From Planctomycetaceae bacterium (GTDB lineage Bacteria > Planctomycetota > Planctomycetia > Pirellulales > Lacipirellulaceae): a DNA stretch of 64,000 nucleotides. The stretch lies in NCBI GenBank assembly GCA_002702655.1, contig PABB01000072.1:96179-160178 (forward strand), written 5' to 3'. This document shows, one piece after another, positions 1-7,389 of this stretch (position 1 is its first letter; every line of letters begins with the position of its first letter). Made by a program: the position numbers and the translations under genes. The notes below the pieces were generated by a model, which made no database searches, was not told the origin of the DNA, and was given only the letters and a program-made list of their open reading frames with translations.

Positions 1-1
1 G

Positions 2-1750
2 TCGATCGGTCTGCCGGTGTTGCACGCCGGCGCTCTGTTCAACGCGTCGGCGTTGGTGGTTGATGGCGCGCTCGTGGGATTGATTGCCAAGCAGCATCTC
101 GCGGGGGACGGGCTGCACTACGAGCCGCGGTGGTTCAAACCCTGGCCCGACAACGCAATCGCCAGCATTCGTCTGGCCGGATTCGAGGCGCCGATCGGCG
201 ACCTGCTGTTTGACATCGACGGGGTCCGTGTGGGATTCGAAATCTGCGAAGACGCCTGGGTCGCCAGCCGCCCCGGCCTCGACCATGCGAAGCTCTCGGC
301 GGACATCCTGCTGAACCCGAGCGCGAGTCACTTCGCGTTCGGCAAGTCGGTCACGCGCCGGCGACTTGTGGAGGAGGCCTCGCGGAGTCTGGCCGTCACG
401 TACGTCTACAGCAACCTGGTCGGCAACGAGGCGGGCCGCGTGATCTACGATGGCCAGACGATCATCGCCACGTGCGGCGAAACGGTCGCCTGCGGGCCGC
501 GGCTCGGTTTCGCCCCGGTCTCGGTCACGGCCGCGACAACCGACGTAGACGCCACACGGATGCGACGCTCGCAGTCGGCGAGCTACGAGCCGGAGGTGGT
601 GATCGATAGCCAGCGGGTTGTGCCCGTGGCGTTCGCATTGCCTGCAGCACGGCCGACCAGCGAAGAGGCCCGAATCGCGGACTGGGAGAAGTCGCCACAG
701 CTCAAGGAAGAAGAATTCACTCGGGCGGTCACCCTGGGCTTGTACGACTACGCCCACAAGAGCCGGTCGCGCGGGTTTGTCGTCTCGCTCAGCGGGGGCG
801 CCGACTCGGCAGCCGTTGCATGCCTCGTGAAAATGACGGCGCAACGGGCGGTCGATGAGTTGGGGATGACGGCCGCCTGCGAGGCCTTTGGGCAAAGTCA
901 GCAGAGCGATGTGCATGAATTGACCGCAGCGGTGCTCACGACGGTGTACCAGGCAACCCGCAACAGCTCTCCCACCACGCGCGACGCGGCCGGCGACGTC
1001 GCGGCGGCCATCGGTGCGACGCATATTGAGCTGGACATTGACGACGTTTGCCAAAGCTACACTCTCAAAACAGAAGAAGCACTGGGCCGCGAGCTCACCT
1101 GGGAGACCGATGACATTGCGCTGCAGAACATTCAGGCGCGCTCGCGAGCCCCGTCGGTGTGGATGCTGGCCAACGTGAAGAACGCCCTCTTGTTGGCGAC
1201 CAGCAACCGCAGCGAGGCGGCCGTCGGCTACGCCACCATGGATGGCGACACCTGCGGGGGGCTGAGCCCGATCGCCGGCATCGATAAGGCGTTTCTGCGG
1301 CAGTGGCTGCGCTGGCTTGAGACAGATGGTCCCCGTGGCATAGGGCCAATCCCTGAATTGAGCGCCGTCAATCGGCAACAGCCCACCGCTGAACTGCGTC
1401 CGCAGGATGCCGGGCAGACCGATGAGGACGACCTGATGCCGTACGACCTGCTCGACGCAATCGAGGACCACGCGATCGGCGAGAAACGCTCGCCGGCGGA
1501 GACGCTAGCGGCCGTGTCGGCCAAATTCTCGCAATACGAGCCGGAGCGCCTGGCCGCGTGGGTTCGCCGGTTCTTTGAACTCTGGAGCCGCAATCAGTGG
1601 AAGCGGGAGCGGTACGCCCCCTCGCTGCACGTCGATGACAAGAACCTCGACCCCAAGACTTGGTGCCGGTTCCCCATCCTTTCGGGCGGATTTCGACGGG
1701 AGCTGAGCGAACTACGGGGTATCGACCTCCAGAACGGCAGCGGCTCTTAG
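2..1750 (+). CDS. nadE: Glutamine-dependent NAD+ synthetase, 5'-truncated by window edge
   Basis: Last step of NAD synthesis: nicotinate adenine dinucleotide + ATP + glutamine to NAD. The frame is open to base 2, so the true start lies outside the window and the first catalytic Glu of the amidase domain is not seen. The N-terminal nitrilase-type domain shows the catalytic Lys context (LIAKQHL) and the nucleophile Cys in FEICEDAW. The synthetase domain starts near residue 240 with the P-loop SLSGGADSAA. The visible 582 residues fit the long two-domain family. It ends 103 bases before the NrtR-type regulator gene; the operators between them (1800-1841) are placed to control the downstream genes rather than this one. 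Product assignment is firm; whether it shares an operon with what follows is not known. Confidence 0.95.
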   Translation, partial: SIGLPVLHAGALFNASALVVDGALVGLIAKQHLAGDGLHYEPRWFKPWPDNAIASIRLAGFEAPIGDLLFDIDGVRVGFEICEDAWVASRPGLDHAKLSADILLNPSASHFAFGKSVTRRRLVEEASRSLAVTYVYSNLVGNEAGRVIYDGQTIIATCGETVACGPRLGFAPVSVTAATTDVDATRMRRSQSASYEPEVVIDSQRVVPVAFALPAARPTSEEARIADWEKSPQLKEEEFTRAVTLGLYDYAHKSRSRGFVVSLSGGADSAAVACLVKMTAQRAVDELGMTAACEAFGQSQQSDVHELTAAVLTTVYQATRNSSPTTRDAAGDVAAAIGATHIELDIDDVCQSYTLKTEEALGRELTWETDDIALQNIQARSRAPSVWMLANVKNALLLATSNRSEAAVGYATMDGDTCGGLSPIAGIDKAFLRQWLRWLETDGPRGIGPIPELSAVNRQQPTAELRPQDAGQTDEDDLMPYDLLDAIEDHAIGEKRSPAETLAAVSAKFSQYEPERLAAWVRRFFELWSRNQWKRERYAPSLHVDDKNLDPKTWCRFPILSGGFRRELSELRGIDLQNGSGS

Positions 1751-1793
1751 GTGCGAAGAAGCCACGACAGTTCCGGGCTTTTCTGGCTCAAGC

Positions 1794-1822
1794 TTGACTT
1801 AGTGTCTATCCGACACTACTAT
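1794..1822 (+). promoter_or_regulatory. Predicted sigma-70-type promoter of the nrtR-kptA cluster
   Basis: A -35 box TTGACT (1794-1799, 5 of 6 consensus) is followed after exactly 17 bases by TACTAT (1817-1822, 4 of 6). The expected transcription start would fall near 1829, 25 bases before the ATG at 1854. The spacer is filled by the inverted repeat at 1800-1818. Seen directly; promoter function is inferred. Confidence 0.6.
1800..1818 (+). promoter_or_regulatory. Perfect 7-5-7 inverted repeat, predicted NrtR operator 1
   Basis: TAGTGTC - TATCC - GACACTA: 7-base perfect arms with a 5-base spacer, lying between the -35 and -10 boxes and just upstream of an NrtR-type regulator gene. NrtR proteins are known to bind palindromes of about 21 bp near NAD genes, so autorepression is a natural reading. 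The operator role is inferred from position and symmetry. Confidence 0.65.
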
Positions 1823-1841
1823 TGGTGTAGAAATAACACTA
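1823..1841 (+). promoter_or_regulatory. Degenerate 7-5-7 repeat, predicted NrtR operator 2
   Basis: TGGTGTA - GAAAT - AACACTA has the same 7-5-7 layout as the perfect site at 1800-1818, and keeps the GTGT/ACAC core with two arm mismatches. Its centre is 23 bases downstream of the first site's centre, about two helical turns, and it covers the expected transcription start. This would suit cooperative binding by two dimers. Confidence 0.5.
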
Positions 1842-1853
1842 AGAGACGTTCCC

Positions 1854-2555
1854 ATGTCACACGCTTATGAATTCGCCCGCCCGGCCCTCACGGTCGACAT
1901 CGTCGTCTTTGGCTTTGATTCTGAGTATGGCGAGGAAGACCTGAAGGTGATGTTGATCCAGCGGGATCTGGCGCCCTACGAGGGTGGGTGGGCCCTGCCC
2001 GGCGGGTTCGTGCGGGTGGAAGAAACCCTCGATGACGCCGCACGGCGAGAGCTGGCCGAGGAGACGGGTCTCAAGGACATCTACCTTGAGCAGCTCTACA
2101 CGTTTGGAGCGGTCGAGCGTGATCCCCGCGAGCGGGTCGTCACGGTCGCCTACTACGCCCTGGTGAACCTCGAAGGGCACGATATCCAAGCAAACACCGA
2201 CGCCCGTAACGCGGCGTGGTTCCCAGTGAGCGACCTGCCGGAACTGGCCTTCGACCACCAAGAAATCCTCGACGTCGCTCACGAGCGGCTGCGGGGCAAG
2301 GTCCGTTACCAGCCGATCGGCTTCGAGCTGCTGCCCGACCGATTCACGCTGCGGCAGCTCCAGCATCTGTACGAAGTGATTCTTGATCGGGAACTCGACA
2401 AGCGAAACTTCCGCAAGAAGGTGCTGGCGATGGAGATTGTCAAAGAGACCAAAGAGATCGAGAAAGACGTCGCCCACCGGGCCGCACGGCTTTACCACTT
2501 CGACAAACGCACCTACGACCGCCTGACAAAGCAAGGCTTTAACTTCGAGATCTAG
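1854..2555 (+). CDS. nrtR: NrtR-type Nudix/winged-helix regulator of NAD metabolism
   Basis: Predicted repressor sensing ADP-ribose or related NAD metabolites. An N-terminal Nudix domain (about residues 10-140) is joined to a C-terminal domain (about 150-230) with the helix-rich winged-helix pattern of NrtR (ends with [14 protein letters not shown]). The Nudix box reads G-x5-E-x7-RELAEETGL and is complete, which is notable because many NrtR repressors have a degenerate box; a catalytically active Nudix enzyme with a DNA-binding tail cannot be excluded. The two repeats at 1800-1841 lie directly upstream. The stop codon is 4 bases before the next gene, so it heads the operon. A weak GAGA Shine-Dalgarno precedes the ATG. 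Confidence 0.88.
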   Translation: MSHAYEFARPALTVDIVVFGFDSEYGEEDLKVMLIQRDLAPYEGGWALPGGFVRVEETLDDAARRELAEETGLKDIYLEQLYTFGAVERDPRERVVTVAYYALVNLEGHDIQANTDARNAAWFPVSDLPELAFDHQEILDVAHERLRGKVRYQPIGFELLPDRFTLRQLQHLYEVILDRELDKRNFRKKVLAMEIVKETKEIEKDVAHRAARLYHFDKRTYDRLTKQGFNFEI

Positions 2556-2559
2556 AGCT

Positions 2560-3060
2560 ATGAACGACACCCGCGATGACTTGCAGAACCGTGTGACGGT
2601 GGTCGTCGGCGATCTCCTAGATCAGCGGGTTGACGCCATAGTGAACGCTTGGAATCGCAACGTGATTCCTTGGTGGCTGTTGCTTCCGCAAGGAGTCAGC
2701 GGTGCAATCAAGAAAAGGGCCGGACTGAAGCCGTTCCGCGAACTGGGCAGGATGGGCCCAATCCCGCTCGGCGGGGCCGTTGTTACATCCGCGGGTCGTC
2801 TTTCTTTTAGGGCGATCATCCACGTTGCAGGCATCAATCTGCTGTGGCGGGCGAGTGAGACGTCGATTCGGGCGTCAGTAGCTTCGGCTTTAAGCGTTGC
2901 TAATAACGAATCTTTCGGCTCTATCGCGATACCAGCGATCGGGGCCGGAAGTGGCGGTTTCGGTGAAGAGGAATCACTACGGCTCATCGAAGACGAAATC
3001 ACTCAGCACCCACTGTCAATCGACGTCACGTTGGTGCGATACCGCGGAAGCCGAATATGA
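2560..3060 (+). CDS. Macro domain protein (ADP-ribose/ADP-ribose phosphate processing)
   Basis: A single macro domain of 166 residues. Conserved elements are GDLLDQRVDAIVNAWN near the N-terminus (ADP-ribose-binding strand and Asn), QGVSGAIKKRAG (the glycine loop near residue 46) and PAIGAGSGGFG (phosphate loop near residue 130). Macro enzymes remove ADP-ribose from proteins, deacetylate O-acetyl-ADP-ribose or remove the 1''-phosphate from ADP-ribose-1''-phosphate. The last activity would fit the KptA gene downstream. The usual second Asn of the VNAAN motif is kept but the residue before it is Trp (VNAWN). It begins 4 bases after nrtR and its stop overlaps the pncA start (ATGA), so the two are translationally coupled. 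Confidence 0.85.
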   Translation: MNDTRDDLQNRVTVVVGDLLDQRVDAIVNAWNRNVIPWWLLLPQGVSGAIKKRAGLKPFRELGRMGPIPLGGAVVTSAGRLSFRAIIHVAGINLLWRASETSIRASVASALSVANNESFGSIAIPAIGAGSGGFGEEESLRLIEDEITQHPLSIDVTLVRYRGSRI

Positions 3061-3653
3061 AAGCCTTGATACTCGTCGACATCCAGAACGACTTCCTGCC
3101 CGGCGGCGCCTTGGCGGTGCCGCATGGAGACGAGGTCGTGCCCGTCGCGAATCGGCTGATACCGGATTACGAACTTGTCGTCGCCACGCAGGACTGGCAC
3201 CCGTCCGATCATCAGTCGTTTGCAAGCCAGCACGATGGTCACGCGGTCGGCGAGGTCATCACAGTGGAAGGCCTCGATCAGATTCTGTGGCCAGACCACT
3301 GCGTCCAGGGGACGCCCGGCGCCGAGTTTGCCCCAGACCTGAACCTCGGAGGCATTGACCACGTCATCCGCAAGGGAACGGATCGGTTGTTCGACAGCTA
3401 CAGCGGCTTCTACGACAACGGCCACCGCAAAGCCACCGGATTAGGCGACTACCTCGAACAGCGCGGGGTCGCCGCCGTCGACGTGATGGGCCTGGCAACG
3501 GACTACTGCGTCAAGTTCACGGCATTAGATGCGGTCCAACTGGGCTTCGAGACGCGTCTGTTGGTCGAGGGCGTCCGAGGTGTTGAGCTAAAGCCAGGCG
3601 ACTGCGAGAACGCAATCGCCGAAATGCGGCGCCAGGGCGTCGCTGTCGCCTAG
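3057..3653 (+). CDS. pncA: Nicotinamidase
   Basis: Hydrolyses nicotinamide to nicotinate and ammonia, the first step of the deamidating NAD salvage route. The isochorismatase-fold catalytic triad is visible as Asp8 (LVDIQNDF), Lys106 (IRKGTDR) and Cys151 (GLATDYCVKFTALDA). The metal-site residues Asp46 and His48 (TQDWHP) and His81 (WPDHCVQGT) are present. The 198-residue length is typical. Its ATG overlaps the stop of the macro gene. In this cluster it would recycle the nicotinamide released by NAD-consuming enzymes such as KptA. The next salvage enzymes (nicotinate phosphoribosyltransferase, NaMN adenylyltransferase) are not in the window. Confidence 0.95.
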   Translation: MKALILVDIQNDFLPGGALAVPHGDEVVPVANRLIPDYELVVATQDWHPSDHQSFASQHDGHAVGEVITVEGLDQILWPDHCVQGTPGAEFAPDLNLGGIDHVIRKGTDRLFDSYSGFYDNGHRKATGLGDYLEQRGVAAVDVMGLATDYCVKFTALDAVQLGFETRLLVEGVRGVELKPGDCENAIAEMRRQGVAVA

Positions 3654-3664
3654 GGAGAGCTGTC

Positions 3665-4132
3665 ATGGCAGTCGAATTCTATTCAAAGCTGGAAGCGTAC
3701 GGCGAATTCTCCAACTTTTCGCCCCACGGGATCCAGATGGATGGCCTCTGGTATCCGACCGTCGAGCACTATTTCCAGGCGATGAAGTTCCCAGGCCACG
3801 AACAAGCCGAGAAAATCCGGTGCTCCGCGAATCCGAAACTTGCCAAGCAGCTGGGGCGTACCCGGAAGGTCGCGTTGCGCGACGACTGGGAGGACGTGAA
3901 GATCGACATCATGCGGAGCGCGGTGAGGGCGAAGTTCACGACTCACAAAGAGCTAACGCGATTGTTGATCGGCACTGGTGAAGAAGAACTCGTCGAAGCA
4001 GCGCCGTCCGACTACTTTTGGGGCTGCGGCAAATCGGGGTCCGGTCAGAACTGGCTGGGTCGACTCTTAATGGAAGTGCGGCAGGAGCTGCGAGACGAAG
4101 CCATGGAAAAGGAAGGTAGAGTAATCAGCTAG
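3665..4132 (+). CDS. NADAR (YbiA-like) domain protein
   Basis: A stand-alone NADAR domain of 155 residues. Family signatures are EFYSKLEAYGEFSNFSP at the start, YPTVEHYFQAMKF (about 38-50) and YFWGCGKSGSGQNWLG near residue 120. NADAR proteins are N-glycosidases; some remove ADP-ribose from guanine in DNA and YbiA-type members split riboflavin intermediates. In this cluster of ADP-ribose enzymes, reversal of nucleic-acid ADP-ribosylation is the better guess. It starts 11 bases after pncA with a GGAGAG Shine-Dalgarno. Its own frame continues past the stop into a short remnant (4175-4291). Confidence 0.9.
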   Translation: MAVEFYSKLEAYGEFSNFSPHGIQMDGLWYPTVEHYFQAMKFPGHEQAEKIRCSANPKLAKQLGRTRKVALRDDWEDVKIDIMRSAVRAKFTTHKELTRLLIGTGEEELVEAAPSDYFWGCGKSGSGQNWLGRLLMEVRQELRDEAMEKEGRVIS

Positions 4133-4174
4133 ATCGTGGGCAATGCGAATCAGCCAGTGGAGCAAGGGGTGTAG

Positions 4175-4291
4175 CTCGGCCTGACGCGATACCTGGCGGC
4201 CCAGTACGAGCACTCGGACCGCCTGATCCGCGTCGACGGAGGCGCGGGGCCGAAGTTGCACCTGCACGAAAACTGCCAACAAAAGACATGA
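4175..4291 (+). pseudogene. 3' remnant of an unidentified gene between NADAR and Nudix genes
   Basis: A 155-base gap interrupts an otherwise tight operon. Within it, one frame is open for 38 codons and has protein-like composition (contains RYLAAQYEHSD and DGGAGPKLHLHENC). It ends in a TGA that overlaps the Nudix ATG by the classic ATGA arrangement. No start codon with a ribosome site precedes it and a TAG lies directly upstream at 4172. I read it as the tail of a deleted gene that was once coupled to the Nudix gene. I do not recognise the family, and chance coding-like sequence is possible. Confidence 0.4.
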
Positions 4292-4836
4292 AGATGACAG
4301 ACGCCAATCCAACAACAGTCTACAAGGGCCGACACCTGTCGATGCTCAGTCGTGGCGGATGGGAGTACGCCACGCGTAACACCGCTCGATCGGCGGTGGG
4401 CATCGTGGCCGTCACCAATGCCGGAGAGGTCGTTCTCGTCGAGCAGCACCGGCCTCCGGTCAATCAGAACGTGATCGAACTGCCGGCGGGACTGAGCGGA
4501 GACATCGCCGGCAAGGAAGACGAATCGCTGCTCGAAGCGGCGCAACGTGAGTTGCTCGAAGAGACCGGCTACGTCGCTGATCGGTGGTCCGAATTGATGA
4601 CAGGGTATTCGTCGCCGGGGCTCACCGACGAGTCGATCACGCTGTTTCTAGCCGAGGGGCTTGAACTGAAGGGGCCTGGTGGGGGCGATCATAGTGAGGA
4701 TATCACCATTCACGAAGTGCCTCTCGGCGAAGTGCTGGAATGGCTACAAGACAAGCCTGCGGCAGCAGACTTGAAGCTGCTTGCCGGCTTGTTCGCCGCG
4801 CAGATCGCGTTGGCCGACAGGATTGGAGGTGATTGA
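4288..4836 (+). CDS. Nudix hydrolase, ADP-ribose pyrophosphatase-like
   Basis: Predicted to split ADP-ribose into AMP and ribose 5-phosphate. The layout matches NudF/ADPRase: an N-terminal swap segment, VVLVEQHRPPV, ELPAGL, then the box ending RELLEETGY, followed by YSSPGLTDE. The spacing from the leading Gly to the first box Glu is seven rather than five residues (SGDIAGKEDE), a small departure from the consensus; the REUxEExGU core is intact. 182 residues. Its ATG overlaps the stop of the remnant upstream, and its own TGA is immediately followed by the ATG of the next gene with no gap. Confidence 0.88.
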   Translation: MKMTDANPTTVYKGRHLSMLSRGGWEYATRNTARSAVGIVAVTNAGEVVLVEQHRPPVNQNVIELPAGLSGDIAGKEDESLLEAAQRELLEETGYVADRWSELMTGYSSPGLTDESITLFLAEGLELKGPGGGDHSEDITIHEVPLGEVLEWLQDKPAAADLKLLAGLFAAQIALADRIGGD

Positions 4837-5460
4837 ATGCCGTTGCCCATAGAACTCTGGCTGATCCACCCGGACCAGGACGCCACGGCGGCATTCGAAA
4901 ATCGTTTCTACGGCCGTCCCGCGGTTCGAGTGATCCAAGCTGCCTACGAGAATCTGGACGCCCACGACTGCTTCGTGACGGCTGCCAACTGCTACGGAAT
5001 CATGAATGCGGGCATCGATGCGGCCGTCGTGCGGGTGCATGGCGTCGAGTTGTGCACCCGGATACAACATCGAATTCTGGACGAGTTCCTTGGGGAACAG
5101 CCCGTCGGCACGGCGATCATCGAAGAGACGCGAAACGCTCGGAATCCGTACGTGTGTCACGCACCAACGATGAGGGTGCCAGGCTCGATTCGCGGGACCG
5201 ACAATGTCTACCTGGCTACGTTCGCCGCGCTGACGGCGGTCTACCGGTACAATTCCCTCCACGACCATCCGATCTACACGGTTGCGCTGCCAGCGATGGG
5301 ATGCGGATTCGGCGGCATGGACTATGCGGAGTCCGGGCGTCAGATGGCCGCGGCTTACAGGCACTATTTGAGTCCGCCGCATCACCTTGATTGGGACAAC
5401 GTCATCGAACGCGAGAGGTCCATCCGATACGACGGCGACGAGCAAGTGGTCGTCCGCTAG
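4837..5460 (+). CDS. Second macro domain-like protein
   Basis: A 207-residue protein with a diverged macro fold: VTAANCYGIMNAGID (about 47-61) corresponds to the ADP-ribose-binding Asn/Gly segment, and ALPAMGCGFGGMDY (about 150) to the terminal phosphate loop. It is clearly different from the macro protein at 2560-3060, so the operon carries two non-redundant macro proteins. Its exact activity (ADP-ribose hydrolase, binding protein or ADP-ribose phosphate phosphatase) cannot be told from sequence alone. It abuts the Nudix stop directly and lies 9 bases before the ADP-ribosylglycohydrolase gene, which supports shared expression. Confidence 0.75.
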   Translation: MPLPIELWLIHPDQDATAAFENRFYGRPAVRVIQAAYENLDAHDCFVTAANCYGIMNAGIDAAVVRVHGVELCTRIQHRILDEFLGEQPVGTAIIEETRNARNPYVCHAPTMRVPGSIRGTDNVYLATFAALTAVYRYNSLHDHPIYTVALPAMGCGFGGMDYAESGRQMAAAYRHYLSPPHHLDWDNVIERERSIRYDGDEQVVVR

Positions 5461-5469
5461 GAGTCGAAC

Positions 5470-6414
5470 ATGTCAAAAGTCGCCAGTCTTGAAGATCGAT
5501 TCGTCGGCTGCCTGCTAGGCCTGGCGGTCGGCGACGCTCTTGGCGCCTTCTTTGAGGGGCAGTCGACAGACTACATGACGCGGCACTATCGATCCGCGGC
5601 CGATTTGATCAACAATCCGCCGCCAGGCGAGCTGTGGTACACCGACGACACGCAAATGGCGATTGGCGTTGCGCGGACGCTGTCGGTTTGCGGGGCGATC
5701 GAAGAGAAATATCTGTGCCGTCAATTCGCTTCCAACTATGATCCAAATCGCGGTTACGGCGGCGGTGCACGCGCCGTCATCGAAGCGATGAGACACGGGC
5801 ACGATCACAAATACCTCGCAGCGGACTACTTTCCGGGCGGGTCGTTCGGAAACGGCGCGGCAATGCGCGTCGCTCCGGTAGGATTGCTGTTCCGCGACGA
5901 TCACGACGGCGTTTGGGAACAAGCACGACTGTCGGCGCTGCCCACCCACGTCCACCCGCTGGGAATCGAAGGCGCCCAGATCGTCGCGCTCGCCGTGGCG
6001 ATGGCTTCTTCGGTCGACCAACTCGACCGAGGCGTCTTCTTCGAGAACCTTGCCTCGCGGTGCGCGTCCCTTGAATACAGCGGACCGCTCGGTCGGGCTC
6101 GCCGTTTGGAGCACGTCCGCGATCTGGGGCTGTTCGGCAACGGCATTGAGGCGACCGCGTCGGCGGTCACGGCAATCGCTGCATTCGGTCTCACGCCGGA
6201 TTCGTACGAAGAGACGATAGGCAACGCCATCCTGCTCGGAGGCGACACCGACACCATCGCGGCGATGGCGGGAGCGATCAGCGGGGCCTACCTCGGCGTG
6301 CGAGCGATCCCCAGCCACTTGCTCGGCAAGCTGGAAGATCGCCACCAGGGGAGAACCTATATCGAGCAACTAGCAAAGAACTTATACGAGAAGTATGTGC
6401 AAACCGCCGAGTAA
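5470..6414 (+). CDS. ADP-ribosylglycohydrolase (DraG/ARH family)
   Basis: Removes ADP-ribose from modified targets using a two-metal centre. The family landmarks are GCLLGLAVGDALGA at the N-terminus, the metal-binding YTDDTQM (Asp59, Asp60), GSFGNGAAMRVAPVG near 125-138, and GGDTDTIAAMAGAI (Asp259, Asp261). The 314-residue length is standard. It follows the second macro gene after 9 bases with a GGAG ribosome site. Substrate is unknown; the family covers arginine, serine and other ADP-ribosyl linkages. No ADP-ribosyltransferase is encoded in the visible part of the cluster. Confidence 0.92.
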   Translation: MSKVASLEDRFVGCLLGLAVGDALGAFFEGQSTDYMTRHYRSAADLINNPPPGELWYTDDTQMAIGVARTLSVCGAIEEKYLCRQFASNYDPNRGYGGGARAVIEAMRHGHDHKYLAADYFPGGSFGNGAAMRVAPVGLLFRDDHDGVWEQARLSALPTHVHPLGIEGAQIVALAVAMASSVDQLDRGVFFENLASRCASLEYSGPLGRARRLEHVRDLGLFGNGIEATASAVTAIAAFGLTPDSYEETIGNAILLGGDTDTIAAMAGAISGAYLGVRAIPSHLLGKLEDRHQGRTYIEQLAKNLYEKYVQTAE

Positions 6415-6440
6415 ACTGAGCGGCGACGAGGAATCAAATC

Positions 6441-6992
6441 ATGGATGCTCAAGCACTCAGGAAAATCAGTAAGCGTCTCAGCTATGTGCTGAGGCATCGC
6501 CCCGATTCGGTCGGACTCGTGTTGGGGGAGGGGGGCTGGGTCCGCGTCGACGACCTCCTCGCGGCGCTCGCCGGCAACGGCAAGGCGGTGTCCCAGCCTG
6601 TTCTGGTGCGGGTCGTCGTCGAGAACGACAAGCAGCGTTTTGAATTCTCAGAAGACGGGCTGCGGATTCGTGCCCGGCAAGGCCATTCCGCGAAAGTGGA
6701 CCTCGGCTACCAGCCGGCGACGCCCCCCGACGTTCTCTACCACGGGACCGCCACCCGCCATCTCGACTCAATTCTCCAGCAGGGACTCGTCAAGGGCCGC
6801 CGTCATCACGTGCACATGTCGACCAACAAGGAGACGATGCTCCAGGTCGGGATGCGGCATGGAAAACCCGTGCTGCTGTCGGTCGATGCAAAGCGGATGC
6901 TGGCTAACGGTCACCAGTTCTTTGTGACGGGCAACCACGTCTGGCTGACCGATCACGTCCCTCCTGAATACCTCAGCACAATTCCTGAGTAG
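6441..6992 (+). CDS. kptA: RNA 2'-phosphotransferase (KptA/Tpt1)
   Basis: Transfers an internal RNA 2'-phosphate to NAD, giving ADP-ribose 1'',2''-cyclic phosphate and nicotinamide; members can also ADP-ribosylate nucleic-acid ends. The N-terminal winged-helix part has RLSYVLRHRPD (Arg18, His19), the link region has RARQGHS, and the ART-like part has LYHGTATRHLDSI (His101, Arg106) and RRHHVHMS. The length of 183 residues is normal. A GAGGAA site precedes the ATG, 26 bases after the glycohydrolase gene. Its products, nicotinamide and an ADP-ribose phosphate, are plausible substrates for the nicotinamidase and macro/Nudix genes upstream. Confidence 0.93.
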   Translation: MDAQALRKISKRLSYVLRHRPDSVGLVLGEGGWVRVDDLLAALAGNGKAVSQPVLVRVVVENDKQRFEFSEDGLRIRARQGHSAKVDLGYQPATPPDVLYHGTATRHLDSILQQGLVKGRRHHVHMSTNKETMLQVGMRHGKPVLLSVDAKRMLANGHQFFVTGNHVWLTDHVPPEYLSTIPE

Positions 6993-7389
6993 CGCCGCCT
7001 TAGCCAACGCAGGCCCCCGCTGGCAGGGATCTACCGACGAGACCGTAAGCGGCCCGACCGCGCTTTTCGGGGAGAACTCCCTGGTGCTCCAGAAGGGGCT
7101 TCGTCTGCCGCGACCGAATTGCCTGTTTGGCACGCACGCGGAGGATTCCTGTTCGACGCAAGCCGCCGCGCTGGAATACGTCGATGTGTGCGTGCCTCTG
7201 TTGTCTGAGGCGTTGCGCCCCCGAGGTCCGGCTTGTCCTCAGATCTTCTCCGGTCATGAAGCCGCTTATGGAGAGGACATTTGTTATGGGTGCCGTCTCC
7301 CGCACCGAGGTGTCCGGGACGTCCCCGATGCACAATTCTTGCCCGATGCCGCCGAGAGCGCGGCAGTAGACGTCTGAACTCACGGCGGC
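6993..7389. other. Non-coding gap between convergent kptA and pfkB-family gene
   Basis: 397 bases between two converging genes. Several short overlapping open frames exist on both strands but none has a ribosome site or a recognisable protein pattern. I see no clear intrinsic terminator. Confidence 0.5.

Noticed and set aside
1857-2570. 237-codon minus-strand frame opposite nrtR
   Set aside because: Complete overlap with a well-supported Nudix/HTH gene; no features of its own.
5515-6369. 284-codon minus-strand frame opposite the ADP-ribosylglycohydrolase
   Set aside because: Opposite strand of a gene with clear metal-binding motifs; no ribosome site.
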